DNA from: JANJUB01 sp031386985
GTDB taxonomy: Bacteria > Armatimonadota > Fimbriimonadia > Fimbriimonadales > Fimbriimonadaceae
Reading direction: 5' to 3'
Assembly (NCBI GenBank): GCA_031386985.1
Contig: JANNCV010000044.1
Coordinates: forward strand, 62,001-126,000
DNA: 64,000 nt
In this document: positions 33,878 to 42,894 of the stretch, piece by piece
Numbering within the stretch: position 1 is the stretch's first letter
Layout: each line of letters opens with the position of its first letter
Notes under the pieces: model-generated
Told to the model about the DNA's origin: nothing
The model's input: only the letters and a program-made list of their open reading frames with translations
Database searches by the model: none
Program-made: the position numbers and the translations under genes

Positions 33878-35134
33878 TTGGCCTCTTTTGTTTCAAATGT
33901 AACCCGATCCTTTCGCCATCGCGATTTTCGGCTACTTTGGACCGGCGCTTTCTTTTCCTTCACTGGAAGCTGGGTTCAACAGATCGCTCAGGGTTGGCTA
34001 GTTTACCATCTCACTCATGATCTATCCAAGCTAGGGCTAGTGGCGTTTTGCGGAATGGCCCCCGTTACCATCTTGGGCCCCTTTGCTGGAACCCTGGCCG
34101 ATACGTTTGACCGTCGGCGTCTACTCATTCTTGCCCAAGTCATTTTCGGAATGGGTGCTCTCTTTCTCTTTCTTGCGATCCAGTTCGAGTTCATTGAGTT
34201 TTATCAAATCTTGATCGTTGCAACTATCGGGGGCATTACGGGCGCGTTCGAAATGCCAACGCGGCAATCCATCATCTCCCGAGTAGTGCCACCCGAAGAT
34301 TTAGCGGCAGCGATCCCATTGAATGCCATGACCTTCAATGGCGCAAGAATAGTCGGCCCAGCGATTGGGGCACTCTTGCTCAAACATTTTGGAGCCGCCA
34401 GTTGCTATCTCATCAATGCTCTAAGCTATTTCGGGCTGATTCTTGCGGCTACGGCCATTCGGTCTGACCTGAGAGCGGTAGCGCGCGAGCCGATGCCCAT
34501 TGGTGATTTGCTTTTCGAGGGAATGAGGTTCATTTTTCGAGATCCGCGGCTTCGGCTGCTCTTCATCATGGAGGCTACGGTTTCGGGTTTTGGCCTCGTC
34601 TATTTGAGCCAAATGCCTGCGTTCGTGCAGGAAAACCTGCACTTGAAAGAAGAGGGGCTCGGGCTCGCCTTTGGATTTGTGGGCGTCGGAGCCGTGTTAG
34701 GCTTGGTCCTGGCGGCGGCGATGGCCGATAGCAAGCAAAAGGGGGCTTTGGTCGGCGGGGCGATGGCCTCGACGGGAGCAGCACTGATCGCGTTGACCTT
34801 CCTGCGCGGGCCACTAGTCTTTCCGCTTTTGGCCATTGTCGGGGGAGCCGCGATTATTCAGTTCAACACGACTAACGCGCTCTTCCAGACGATGTCACCC
34901 GAACGGCTACGCGGTCGGGTTATCTCAATGCACGTTTGGGCACTCGCCGGGATGGGTCCATTTGGGGCTTTAGCGTTCGGATACCTGGCGGAAGCAACCA
35001 AAACCACCCGTGATCAGCCCTTTCGGGGGATTCCGTTGATTCTGTTCCTCGGCGGGCTAATTGTGCTTGCGGGAGCCACCTGGGGGTTTACCCAGCGAAA
35101 ATACCTGCGCGATCTCTCGCCCTTAAAAGCGTAA
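33878..35134 (+). CDS. MFS transporter (enterobactin-exporter/MFS_3-like)
   Basis: The 418-residue protein has about twelve membrane segments and opens with FRHRDFRLLWTGAFFSFTGS, typical of the MFS_3 group. The family loop GPFAGTLADTFDRRRLLILA is present between helices 2 and 3. Relatives export siderophores, macrolides or other small molecules; the substrate is unknown. It starts at TTG and is followed after nine bases by the aminopeptidase gene. Confidence 0.87.
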   Translation: MASFVSNVTRSFRHRDFRLLWTGAFFSFTGSWVQQIAQGWLVYHLTHDLSKLGLVAFCGMAPVTILGPFAGTLADTFDRRRLLILAQVIFGMGALFLFLAIQFEFIEFYQILIVATIGGITGAFEMPTRQSIISRVVPPEDLAAAIPLNAMTFNGARIVGPAIGALLLKHFGAASCYLINALSYFGLILAATAIRSDLRAVAREPMPIGDLLFEGMRFIFRDPRLRLLFIMEATVSGFGLVYLSQMPAFVQENLHLKEEGLGLAFGFVGVGAVLGLVLAAAMADSKQKGALVGGAMASTGAALIALTFLRGPLVFPLLAIVGGAAIIQFNTTNALFQTMSPERLRGRVISMHVWALAGMGPFGALAFGYLAEATKTTRDQPFRGIPLILFLGGLIVLAGATWGFTQRKYLRDLSPLKA

Positions 35135-35143
35135 ACTAGGAGT

Positions 35144-37528
35144 GTGAAGTCCTTCCTCGTCACTTTTTTCGTCCTATCATGCGTTGCCGCTAGCGCTCAA
35201 TACGGACAGTTCGACCCCGCAAAGACTCCCGCTGCCAAGGTTCCAACTCACAGTTTTGACCTAGAACATGTGCTCATCAGCCTCAACGTAGACTACCCAA
35301 ACCGACACATTTCGGGATCTGTTGAAAACCGCTTTCGCACCGCCACATCGGTAACCCAACTTAACCTTCACGCTGGCAAACAACTGAAAATCTTGGGAAT
35401 TTCGGCCGATGGGGCAAAATGCACGTTCAAACAGACCGGCGAGGACCTTACCGTTGACCTTCCTCAAGGTTTCAAAGCCGGCACCCACAGCCTTATGATT
35501 CGGTATGAATCCACCAACGCCGTTGGCGGAACATTCGGCGCGGGAGGAGGTTGGCATTGGATTGAAACCGATGGTTACGATCCGAAACGCGTTGGATTTT
35601 GGACGCAAGGCGAAACCGAATACAACCGCGAATGGGCCCCAACCTGGGATTACCCGAACGACTTTGCAACCAGCGAAACGAAGATCACTGTAGACGGCGA
35701 TTGGACGGTGGTATCTAACGGTAGCCTAGTCAACACTTCGAAGAAAGGCGGGCGGAGCACGTGGCATTGGAAGCAAACGAAACCCCACGCTACCTACTTG
35801 ATTTCCTTAGTTGGCGGCCCCCTTGACTATGCAAAAGACACCTGGGAGGGCAAGGAGCTATGGTATGTTGTGCCCGCTGGTAAGGCTTCTTTGATCCCAA
35901 GCTCATTTGGCGATACCAAGGATATGCTGACTTATTTTTCAACCCAAACCGGCTACAAATATCCGTGGGACAAATATGCACAGAACGCGATGACCGATTT
36001 CGGCGGGGGCATGGAGAACGTTTCTGCAACCACGCTCGGAGCGGGCTCCTTGACCGACGGCCTTAACGGGCAGTGGACGATGAGCGGGCTCAATGCTCAC
36101 GAGCTTGCTCACCAATGGTTCGGCGATACCGTCACATGCAAGGATTGGAGCCACATTTGGCTAAATGAAAGCTGGGCCACCTTTATGCAGGCCTGTTATT
36201 TTGAGCACGCCCGCGGAAAAGCAGAATATGAACGCAATATCAACGGCGACATGTTTGGCTACTTCAGCGAGGCAACGAGATACAAACGACCAATTCGCAC
36301 CGAGCACTATCCGAGCCCCGATTCGATGTTTGATTCGCACACGTATCCCAAGGGCGCGGCCGTCATGCATACGCTACGGCGCCAGCTTGGCGAAAAGGTT
36401 TTTTGGGCGGGAACCAAGCTCTACTTGCATCGAAATCAACACAAACCCGTAGTAAGCGAAGATCTGTGTCAAGCCCTTTCCGAAGTAAGCGGATTTGATT
36501 TGAAGCCGTTTTGGGAGCAGTGGATATTCAAGCCCGGCCACCCCGTTCTATCCTACGAGTGGAATTATTCGTCCGGCAAGCTCACGGTTAGCGTTCAGCA
36601 AACTCAGGATACAAATTTTGGGGCTCCCATTTATCGAATTCCCACCAAAGTTGGCGTCATCATCGGAGGCAAGTTAACTCGCCACCCGGTGACCCTTGAT
36701 GCCAAGGAAAACCAGTTCGAAATCTCGCTCTCAGCTGATCCCGATGCCGTAATCCTCGATCCTGACTTAGACTTCCTGCGTGAAATGAAACATGAATTCA
36801 AGCCGCTAGAACTCCCGGTTGTGGCCGAGTTCGCACCGTGCGCGGTAGATCGCCAGAACGCCCTAACGAAGTTGCTTACTGGGTCAAACAAGTTTGCCGC
36901 TTTTGGACTTCGATTACTGGCCCAGGATAAGGGCGCTTATCCCGTTTTCGATGACAGCACCGCCATGTTAGCTCATGTTAGCGACGATCAAAGCGCCTTT
37001 TGGACGGCGGAACTCTCTCATAGGAGCTTTGGACGTAGGGCCAACGCGGTTTCGGCCTTCGTCAAGCTCTCAAACTATGATCGTAAGGCCATTCGAGCTT
37101 TGGTTTCGCCTAAACAGCCTAACGATGTGGTGATCCGCGCCCTAAGTGTTCTCGATCCGAAACAAGATCGAGCCCTTTTTATGATTGCGGCCACCAATGA
37201 ACCCAGAATACGCTATGTCTATGATCGGCTTGTGAAAGCCGGTGACGCCGATGTTCTGAACCTCATTTGGAAGGCCGTAAACGGGACCGATGCGAACATC
37301 GCTGAGGCTTCCATTCGAGCCTTGGCGAGTCAAGAGCCCAACGAAACCACGCGAAAATCGCTCGCGTTGGTCCTCGGTCGCAAGCACATCGGCGTGATTC
37401 GCGCCGCTGTGGATGTGCTAACGGCTAAGCCCGATGCAACCCTAAAGTCAGCATTATCCGCAGTGAGCGCTCGCAAAGACTTACCGGCCGACCTTAAAGA
37501 GAAGTTAGGCAAATTGCTGGCGCAGTAG
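35144..37528 (+). CDS. Secreted M1 family aminopeptidase
   Basis: The 794-residue protein has a signal peptide and an M1 N-terminal beta domain. The gluzincin site HELAHQW (319-325) lies 18 residues before the Glu in WLNESWATF, and the GAMEN-like exopeptidase motif reads GGGMENVSA. The C-terminal region (about 565-794) is made of helical HEAT-like repeats instead of the usual ERAP-like domain. It probably removes N-terminal residues from peptides in the periplasm or outside the cell. The start is a GTG. Confidence 0.9.
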   Translation: MKSFLVTFFVLSCVAASAQYGQFDPAKTPAAKVPTHSFDLEHVLISLNVDYPNRHISGSVENRFRTATSVTQLNLHAGKQLKILGISADGAKCTFKQTGEDLTVDLPQGFKAGTHSLMIRYESTNAVGGTFGAGGGWHWIETDGYDPKRVGFWTQGETEYNREWAPTWDYPNDFATSETKITVDGDWTVVSNGSLVNTSKKGGRSTWHWKQTKPHATYLISLVGGPLDYAKDTWEGKELWYVVPAGKASLIPSSFGDTKDMLTYFSTQTGYKYPWDKYAQNAMTDFGGGMENVSATTLGAGSLTDGLNGQWTMSGLNAHELAHQWFGDTVTCKDWSHIWLNESWATFMQACYFEHARGKAEYERNINGDMFGYFSEATRYKRPIRTEHYPSPDSMFDSHTYPKGAAVMHTLRRQLGEKVFWAGTKLYLHRNQHKPVVSEDLCQALSEVSGFDLKPFWEQWIFKPGHPVLSYEWNYSSGKLTVSVQQTQDTNFGAPIYRIPTKVGVIIGGKLTRHPVTLDAKENQFEISLSADPDAVILDPDLDFLREMKHEFKPLELPVVAEFAPCAVDRQNALTKLLTGSNKFAAFGLRLLAQDKGAYPVFDDSTAMLAHVSDDQSAFWTAELSHRSFGRRANAVSAFVKLSNYDRKAIRALVSPKQPNDVVIRALSVLDPKQDRALFMIAATNEPRIRYVYDRLVKAGDADVLNLIWKAVNGTDANIAEASIRALASQEPNETTRKSLALVLGRKHIGVIRAAVDVLTAKPDATLKSALSAVSARKDLPADLKEKLGKLLAQ

Positions 37529-38036
37529 GAATCTTTGGAGGTCAAACACGCCGCCGGGGCATGCTTCCCAACTCTGGCGCCCCATCCGGGTGCGGTTTTT
37601 GGCACCTATACCGGTGTCTTCGACAACCGGCTATTCAGAAAGTTGAGAAATGCAATCTGGCCCTCTGCGATACCCCTGGGTGGAATCCACCGCTACTAGC
37701 ACCCGTGGGGGGTATCGGTACGCTTAACCCCAGGCTACGCTGCGTGACCCCTTTGGAGACTGTTGAGAAATGACCCCGGAGGGCTCACATCTGAATAGCC
37801 TGGGGTCAGGCGAAGCTGACCCCAGGTTTAGCGCCACCTGCTCAGCACCCTGGAAGGGTGCCAGAAATCCGGAAACTCTGTTTCTCAAACAGCCCACTTT
37901 GGGGGCATTATTCAACAGTCCCTACCGGTGTCGGTTTGTCTACGGCGGCGTACAAACATGCCGCCCCCTGTAAAAGCCCTATGCGAACCAACTTAGCTTC
38001 ACCTGGCGCGATCGAAACCTATGCCAGAATGAGACC
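37529..38036. other. 508-base intergenic region without a gene
   Basis: The open frames here have no start signals, family resemblance or coding bias and shift across palindromes. The region is dominated by the repeat element described at 37609-37932. The last 100 bases are the promoter region of the lipid kinase gene, in which I see no clear -35/-10 pair. Confidence 0.6.
37609..37932. repeat. Structured MITE-like repeat element
   Basis: A 10-base direct repeat TACCGGTGTC (37609-37618 and 37923-37932) flanks the element like a target-site duplication. Inside are inverted copies near the ends (GTTGAGAAATGC at 37642 against GCATTATTCAAC at 37905) and GGCTATTCAG/CTGAATAGCC (37629, 37791). A direct repeat GTTGAGAAATG occurs at 37642 and 37762. 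A perfect 11-base hairpin, CCTGGGGTCAG/CTGACCCCAGG, lies at 37799-37826, and an imperfect GATACCCC/GGGGTATC hairpin at 37669-37716. There is no transposase. Confidence 0.6.
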
Positions 38037-38930
38037 ATGCGCGTCGCGGTGATCAGAAACCCGTTCAGCGGGCGAGGGGCGGGCGAGGCTGCCTGGTCCG
38101 GGGTTGAGGAACAGCTTCGTCAGGCCCTCGGTTCCCGATTAGTTAGTATCGAAGCCACAAAGGCCGCCGGAACGGGTAAGACCCAAGCTCGTGAACTCGC
38201 CCGAGCCGGAATCGAAATCATCGTCGGTGCTGGAGGCGATGGAACGATCACCGATGTGATGCAAGGAGTTCTCGGAACCGATTCGGCCCTTGCTCTGATC
38301 CCGCAAGGTACAGGAAATGACTTTTCGCGCACCCTCGGAATCGGAACCGATTTAGCAAGGGCCGTCCAAACCATCGCGAACGGAAATATCCAATCGGTTG
38401 ACGTCGGCCATTGGCAACAAGAATGCGCAGAGGGACATTTTTTGAACGTAGCCGGATGTGGATTCGACTCGATGGTTGCGGATCGAATCAACCACGGATA
38501 TCGAAAGCTAAGCGGGAAATCGGCATATCTGGCGGCGATGGTCGGTACGCTCATGTCCTACCGTCCCAGCGAGTTAACAATTACTGTGGATGGTGATTTG
38601 ATTTCGCAAAGGGCGATGCTTTGCGCCATCGCCAATGCTCAAAGCTACGGCGGCGGGATGAAAGTGGCCCCCACAGCGAGCATCACCGACGGGTTGCTTG
38701 ACCTTGTTCTGGTGGGCGAATTTGGGCGAGTTGAGTTTCTGCGGACCTTCCCGCGGGCTTTGAAGGGAACGCATTTGACCCACCCGAAGGTTACGCATCG
38801 GCAGTTTCGCGAACTTGAAATTTCAAGTAATCCTGCAGTTCCTTTCCTGGTGGATGGGGAGCTAGTCGGAGCCAAACCAACCCGAGTTACGGTATTGCCT
38901 GGCTCTCTGAGGCTGGTTATTCCTGCTTGA
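38037..38930 (+). CDS. Diacylglycerol/lipid kinase family protein (YegS-like)
   Basis: The 297-residue protein has the catalytic domain of the DAGK family: VIRNPFSGRGAG at the start, the nucleotide motif VGAGGDGTITDVMQ (63-76) and LIPQGTGNDFSRTLGI. The C-terminal part is the usual beta sandwich (SITDGLLDLVLVGEF, then PFLVDGELVGAKP). It phosphorylates a membrane lipid such as diacylglycerol; the exact lipid is unknown. It stands alone. Confidence 0.9.
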   Translation: MRVAVIRNPFSGRGAGEAAWSGVEEQLRQALGSRLVSIEATKAAGTGKTQARELARAGIEIIVGAGGDGTITDVMQGVLGTDSALALIPQGTGNDFSRTLGIGTDLARAVQTIANGNIQSVDVGHWQQECAEGHFLNVAGCGFDSMVADRINHGYRKLSGKSAYLAAMVGTLMSYRPSELTITVDGDLISQRAMLCAIANAQSYGGGMKVAPTASITDGLLDLVLVGEFGRVEFLRTFPRALKGTHLTHPKVTHRQFRELEISSNPAVPFLVDGELVGAKPTRVTVLPGSLRLVIPA

Positions 38931-38957
38931 CGGTGGCATCCCCCGATTGAAGCTTCG

Positions 38958-40397
38958 CTATAACTCGACTGAACTAGGGTGCGATCTCTTCTGAGGGGTC
39001 TTGCCAGTGGTGATCACGTGCTCAAAGATGCCATCGCCCTCCAACCGCAACCCCGTGGCCGTCTTACGAACCGCCGGTGCGCGGGTGAAGGTGACGACCG
39101 AGGTCACGTTGCCGTTCTCGGCGTTGAACGAAATGAACGCTCCCTTTAGGCCCGTCGCGGATGTCACCACGCCCGTCAAGGCGTAGGTCATCAGGTTCGA
39201 ATAGTGCAGTTTGCTCAAGTTGTCGCAATCGAGGCGGAAAACGACGTTGTTGCCAGCATCGGGTGAGACCTTTTGAAGGACGGCACTCGTGCGCGTAACG
39301 CAATCGGCGAGAACCAATCCGGGAAGGCGGTTGCCGTTTTCGCTGAACAGCGTGGCGCACGCCCCGGTTGTGTAGAGGCCGGAGCCGACGAAAGAGCGTG
39401 ACGATATGAACGGACCCCAACCCAAGCCACCAACAAAACCAGCAGGTTCAAATATTAGCACAGAACCAGTTCCAGGCCGGTGAACGAAGACAGACGGAAG
39501 TGGGCCGTTCGCCGTGACCATTCCCTTGCCGTCTGGCTGAGGAGAGCACTCAATATCTCCCCCAATACCCGGCCCGGTAACACGATAACTTGTCTCTGCG
39601 AGAGATAGTGTGGTCATCTTCTGATAGCCACCCGTGCCCGTGATTGTCACAAGCCCCCACGCCGGCAGCCCGGTTACGTTGGTACGCATCGTGTTCTGTG
39701 TCATCGTGACATTGCCTATTGACACGGAGTCCAGAATACCGCCGGTGTTTATGTCCATTGAGGAAACCGGAAACGGATCTCCCGTACCCATTACCCAGGC
39801 CGCAGTATCAGAAACGCACCCGATGCATCTCTGATGGGTTAAGGATGCCGTGATCAACACCGGCGTCGTCCCGTCAGCATTGGCGCGAAACCAACCGAAT
39901 CCAGCCGAGTTATAGTAAACGATCTTGGCCCCGCTTGTGGTCAGAGAATAATCGGAAACGTTGCTTAGGATTGGCACTAGCGAACCGCCGGCGGCCAAGA
40001 CTCGGTACAAACTGGTGCCGAGCGTGAAGTAAACCCATGTCCCGGCTGGGCTGACACGAATGTTTGATGGCACGTCCGGAACCGCGCAAACCGTGCGCAG
40101 ACCGTTTCCTGATGGGTCCATTGCGCTTATTCGGTAGGTGCCCTCTGCCGTTCTGTAGCCTACGAAAATCTCAGTTTCCTCGATGGTCGGCGTAAGGTCG
40201 GCAAAGGTCGCCCGCGTGATCGCGCCCGTCAGCGAATAGACCGAGGAGCCGCTGCTCGCGAAATTGGGTACAAGCTGGGAGCCTTCAAATTTGACAGACC
40301 CTTGGTTCACGGTTAAGGTTGGTCCGCCCCCGCCACGGCCTCCACCGCACCCGAAAAGTGCAAATGCTATGATCGCGAAGATGAAGGGCCGGTTCAT
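38958..40397 (-). CDS. Lipoprotein with beta-propeller-like repeats
   Basis: The 479-residue protein has a lipoprotein signal peptide (MNRPFIFAIIAFALFGC) followed by a Gly-rich linker. The body contains repeated short strands of the TolB/PD40 type, such as YRISAMDPSGNGLRTVCAVP and RVSPAGTWVYFTLGTSLYRV. It is probably an outer-membrane or surface lipoprotein with a propeller fold. The function is unknown. It diverges from murJ. Confidence 0.65.
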   Translation of the reverse strand: MNRPFIFAIIAFALFGCGGGRGGGGPTLTVNQGSVKFEGSQLVPNFASSGSSVYSLTGAITRATFADLTPTIEETEIFVGYRTAEGTYRISAMDPSGNGLRTVCAVPDVPSNIRVSPAGTWVYFTLGTSLYRVLAAGGSLVPILSNVSDYSLTTSGAKIVYYNSAGFGWFRANADGTTPVLITASLTHQRCIGCVSDTAAWVMGTGDPFPVSSMDINTGGILDSVSIGNVTMTQNTMRTNVTGLPAWGLVTITGTGGYQKMTTLSLAETSYRVTGPGIGGDIECSPQPDGKGMVTANGPLPSVFVHRPGTGSVLIFEPAGFVGGLGWGPFISSRSFVGSGLYTTGACATLFSENGNRLPGLVLADCVTRTSAVLQKVSPDAGNNVVFRLDCDNLSKLHYSNLMTYALTGVVTSATGLKGAFISFNAENGNVTSVVTFTRAPAVRKTATGLRLEGDGIFEHVITTGKTPQKRSHPSSVEL

Positions 40398-40572
40398 ACG
40401 AGCAGTTTAACCCAGATTTAATCGCGATTTCAACTGTTTCGCAGAATAACGGCAAGATGGGTCTCACCTGGCGGGAGATTAAGTGAAGTGTATTCGACGA
40501 ACTACAGAACTTCACCCAATTCTCTGAATCGTTCCCGGTCCAGCGTGTTTCCAGCCCCATAAAAAAGAGCCA

Positions 40573-40578
40573 TACTCT
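40573..40578 (+). promoter_or_regulatory. -10-like hexamer seven bases before murJ
   Basis: TACTCT fits the TAnnnT form of a -10 element and lies 7 bases before the murJ ATG. No Shine-Dalgarno site is present, so this may be another leaderless start. Support is weaker than at 5907 or 33017. Confidence 0.35.
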
Positions 40579-40585
40579 AGCCTAG

Positions 40586-42163
40586 ATGTCGGCGATGAGC
40601 AGGGCGGGGGGGATTATGGTTTTTGCCATAACCCTCAGCCGAATTCTAGGGATGGTTCGAAACACCGTCATGGCCTCAAAATTTGGACTCGGAATGGACG
40701 CCGACTCCTACGCCATCGCCGTTCTAATCCCAGATATGCTCTTTTTGCTCGTGGCAGGAGGCGGGCTTTCCAGCGCGTTTATTCCCGTCTTTACCGAATA
40801 TTGGCAAAAGGATAAGAAAGATCAGGCGTGGAAGATATTCAGCGTTGTTTTGACGGTGTCGTTCCTGATTGCGACCTTTCTCGTTGGCCTCGCCTGGGTC
40901 TATTCGCCCCAAATCGTGGACTATTTCCGCGATAACAAGCCCGCTGAGGTGGCGCCCAAAGCAATTGAGATGAGCCGGATCATGCTTCCCGCCCAGGTCG
41001 CGTTTTTGTGTGGCTCCGTCATGCTCGGAACCCTGTACGCGCGGCGGGTCTTTATGGGCCCGGCGTTGGCTCCTAACGTTTACAACCTCGGAATCATCCT
41101 CGGGGCGATGCTTCTTCCCGGCATGATGGGGTTAGGAATTGAGAGCATGGCGTGGGGCGCACTTGCGGGCGCTATCATTGGCAACTTGGTTATTCCCGCC
41201 TTTATGATGGCAAGAGAAGGAAGTTCCTTTCACCCTTCGCTTGACGTAAAGACCGAAGGAGTCAAGCAGTTTTTCGTGTTGCTGCTCCCCATTTTGCTCG
41301 GGTTTTCGTTGCCGAGCATGGTCAACTTTATCACCCAAAAATTCGCCTCAAGCTATAACCAGACGGGCCTAAATATCGTTTTGAGCAGCGCCAATAACCT
41401 CATGCAAGCGCCCTTGGGCATCTTTGGCCAAGCCCTGGCACTGGCCGCCTTTCCCGTCCTGGCGGAGTTTGCCGCGACAAACCAAATGCCAAAATATCGG
41501 GATCAGGTGAGCAAAACGCTCAGAACCGTGATCTACGTCGGCGTGCCCAGCGGGGCTCTCATGTTCGCCTTTGCCCCCCAAATAGTGAACGTCCTTTACG
41601 GATACGGCGAGGCCGCGAAGAGTGAAAGAGAACTCGGTCAAATCGTTGAATGCCTTCGAATTTACTCCTTTGCAATCTTCGCCTGGTGCGTTCAGCCCAT
41701 CCTCATGCGGGGCTTCTTCTCAATCCAAAAAACCTTTAAACCCATTGCCGTGAGCACCTTGATGACGGGCCTGTTTATCGGCCTGTGCGTCTGGGCGACG
41801 AAGGTCTCCCCCGATTACCGCTGGATTCCGTGGGCTACCAACGCGGCAGCGATAGTGCTGGCCATTTCGCTCTATTGTGCGCTTGAAGTCGAGGTGGGCA
41901 AACTGGATCGGGGGGGCGTCCTCCTCACGCTTCTCAAATCAACCGTTGCCGGAGTAGTCGCCGCCGCATTTGGCTACTACGCCAGTGCGGTTTGGAACCC
42001 GGTTACGAAAGCGGGGCACGTAGCTAGCCTCGCCTTGCTTAGCTTAACCTCAATGTGGATCTATTTCTTTGCTACGCGCTGGCTAAAAATGCCCGAAACG
42101 GCGTACTTTGAAAGGGCGCTTGCCCGAAGGAATCAAAAGAAGGCGGACGACGAAAAATTATGA
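40586..42163 (+). CDS. murJ: Lipid II flippase MurJ (MviN)
   Basis: MurJ moves lipid II across the inner membrane for peptidoglycan synthesis. The 525-residue protein has about fourteen membrane segments and the MviN hallmarks: ITLSRILGMVRNTVMASKFG at the start, then GGGLSSAFIPVFTEY and PAQVAFLCGSVMLGTLYARR. An internal segment, NVLYGYGEAAKSERE, fits the expected loop. It overlaps the pcp gene by 4 bases. Confidence 0.92.
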   Translation: MSAMSRAGGIMVFAITLSRILGMVRNTVMASKFGLGMDADSYAIAVLIPDMLFLLVAGGGLSSAFIPVFTEYWQKDKKDQAWKIFSVVLTVSFLIATFLVGLAWVYSPQIVDYFRDNKPAEVAPKAIEMSRIMLPAQVAFLCGSVMLGTLYARRVFMGPALAPNVYNLGIILGAMLLPGMMGLGIESMAWGALAGAIIGNLVIPAFMMAREGSSFHPSLDVKTEGVKQFFVLLLPILLGFSLPSMVNFITQKFASSYNQTGLNIVLSSANNLMQAPLGIFGQALALAAFPVLAEFAATNQMPKYRDQVSKTLRTVIYVGVPSGALMFAFAPQIVNVLYGYGEAAKSERELGQIVECLRIYSFAIFAWCVQPILMRGFFSIQKTFKPIAVSTLMTGLFIGLCVWATKVSPDYRWIPWATNAAAIVLAISLYCALEVEVGKLDRGGVLLTLLKSTVAGVVAAAFGYYASAVWNPVTKAGHVASLALLSLTSMWIYFFATRWLKMPETAYFERALARRNQKKADDEKL

Positions 42164-42726
42164 GATGGCTTGTAACTGGCTACGGCCCGTTTGAGAATAT
42201 TGAAAGGAATATTACCGGCTCGATTGCACCCAAACTCGGCGAGCGTTATGCCATTCTCGAGGTTGCTTATGCGGCGGTTGATGACTTTATCGCCGATCTT
42301 GATCCAAACTCATTTGATGCTTGGTTGGCTTTGGGACATGCTAACAATTCCAAAAAGATTCGGGTTGAAACGCGGGCGCGAAACGTCATCGGCCCCCGCC
42401 CAGATGTTCGAGGCGAGGGCCGATTGGGCTTTCCCATTCGGGAAGGCGGGCCGTCAGAAATCGCCTCAACGCTTTGGTCGTCAATAGCGCCGTTTGAAGA
42501 TGAGCTGATCATATTCACCGATGATGCGGGCGGTTATTTGTGCAATTACGTGCTCTATCGGGCGCTGGAAGCGTTTCCGGAGAAACTCGTTGGTTTCTTG
42601 CACCTCCCGCCCCGACAGATCATCGCAATCCGAAACCAGATTCCCGCTATTCGATCGCTGATGGATTTGGCGACTTCACGCGGACAAAGAAAACGGGGTG
42701 AGCTAAATGCTCACCCCGTTGACTAG
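42160..42726 (+). CDS. pcp: Pyroglutamyl peptidase I (C15 family)
   Basis: This cysteine peptidase removes N-terminal pyroglutamate. The 188-residue protein opens LVTGYGPFENIERN, matching the family's TGFxPF start. The catalytic triad is readable as Glu70 (IRVETRARN), Cys128 (AGGYLCNYVLY) and His148 (GFLHLP). It is somewhat short and divergent in the middle. The last codons contain a hairpin that serves as terminator for the opposite strand. Confidence 0.82.
   Translation: MRWLVTGYGPFENIERNITGSIAPKLGERYAILEVAYAAVDDFIADLDPNSFDAWLALGHANNSKKIRVETRARNVIGPRPDVRGEGRLGFPIREGGPSEIASTLWSSIAPFEDELIIFTDDAGGYLCNYVLYRALEAFPEKLVGFLHLPPRQIIAIRNQIPAIRSLMDLATSRGQRKRGELNAHPVD
42692..42720 (-). terminator. Intrinsic terminator embedded in the pcp 3' end
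   Basis: AACGGGGTGAGC and GCTCACCCCGTT form a perfect 12-base stem with the loop TAAAT. Read on the minus strand it is followed by TTCTTTG (T-rich), so it ends the leftward pseudopilin-lipoprotein transcript. The sequence also encodes the last residues of Pcp on the plus strand. It begins 12 bases after the lipoprotein stop codon. Confidence 0.8.
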
Positions 42727-42732
42727 CGAGAT

Positions 42733-42894
42733 CTACTCGCGGTCTTCGGCTTTCCCGCCGGCAGCCTTTGTTTGCTGCTCGATCTCGTTATGCTTGTCCA
42801 CCGCGCCACCAGACTTGGTGGTGTTGTCGCTTGAACATCCAGCTAGAGCCAGAACCAAGCACATGGCCGACAAGAGTAGTAACCGATTTCTCAT
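42733..42894 (-). CDS. Small lipoprotein (53 residues)
   Basis: The ATG at 42894 overlaps the stop codon of the pseudopilin gene by one base (TGATG). It encodes MRNRLLLLSAMCLVLALAGC, a lipobox signal, and a short polar tail with SGGAVDKHNEIEQQTKAAGG. The frame ends 12 bases before a strong terminator. The tight coupling to the pseudopilin gene, the lipobox and the terminator together argue that it is real despite its size. Confidence 0.75.
   Translation of the reverse strand: MRNRLLLLSAMCLVLALAGCSSDNTTKSGGAVDKHNEIEQQTKAAGGKAEDRE

Noticed and set aside
37561..38052. Several 60-70 codon frames after the M1 peptidase gene
   Set aside because: They run across palindromes and repeats, lack ribosome sites and have no coding character. 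I treat the region as a non-coding repeat.
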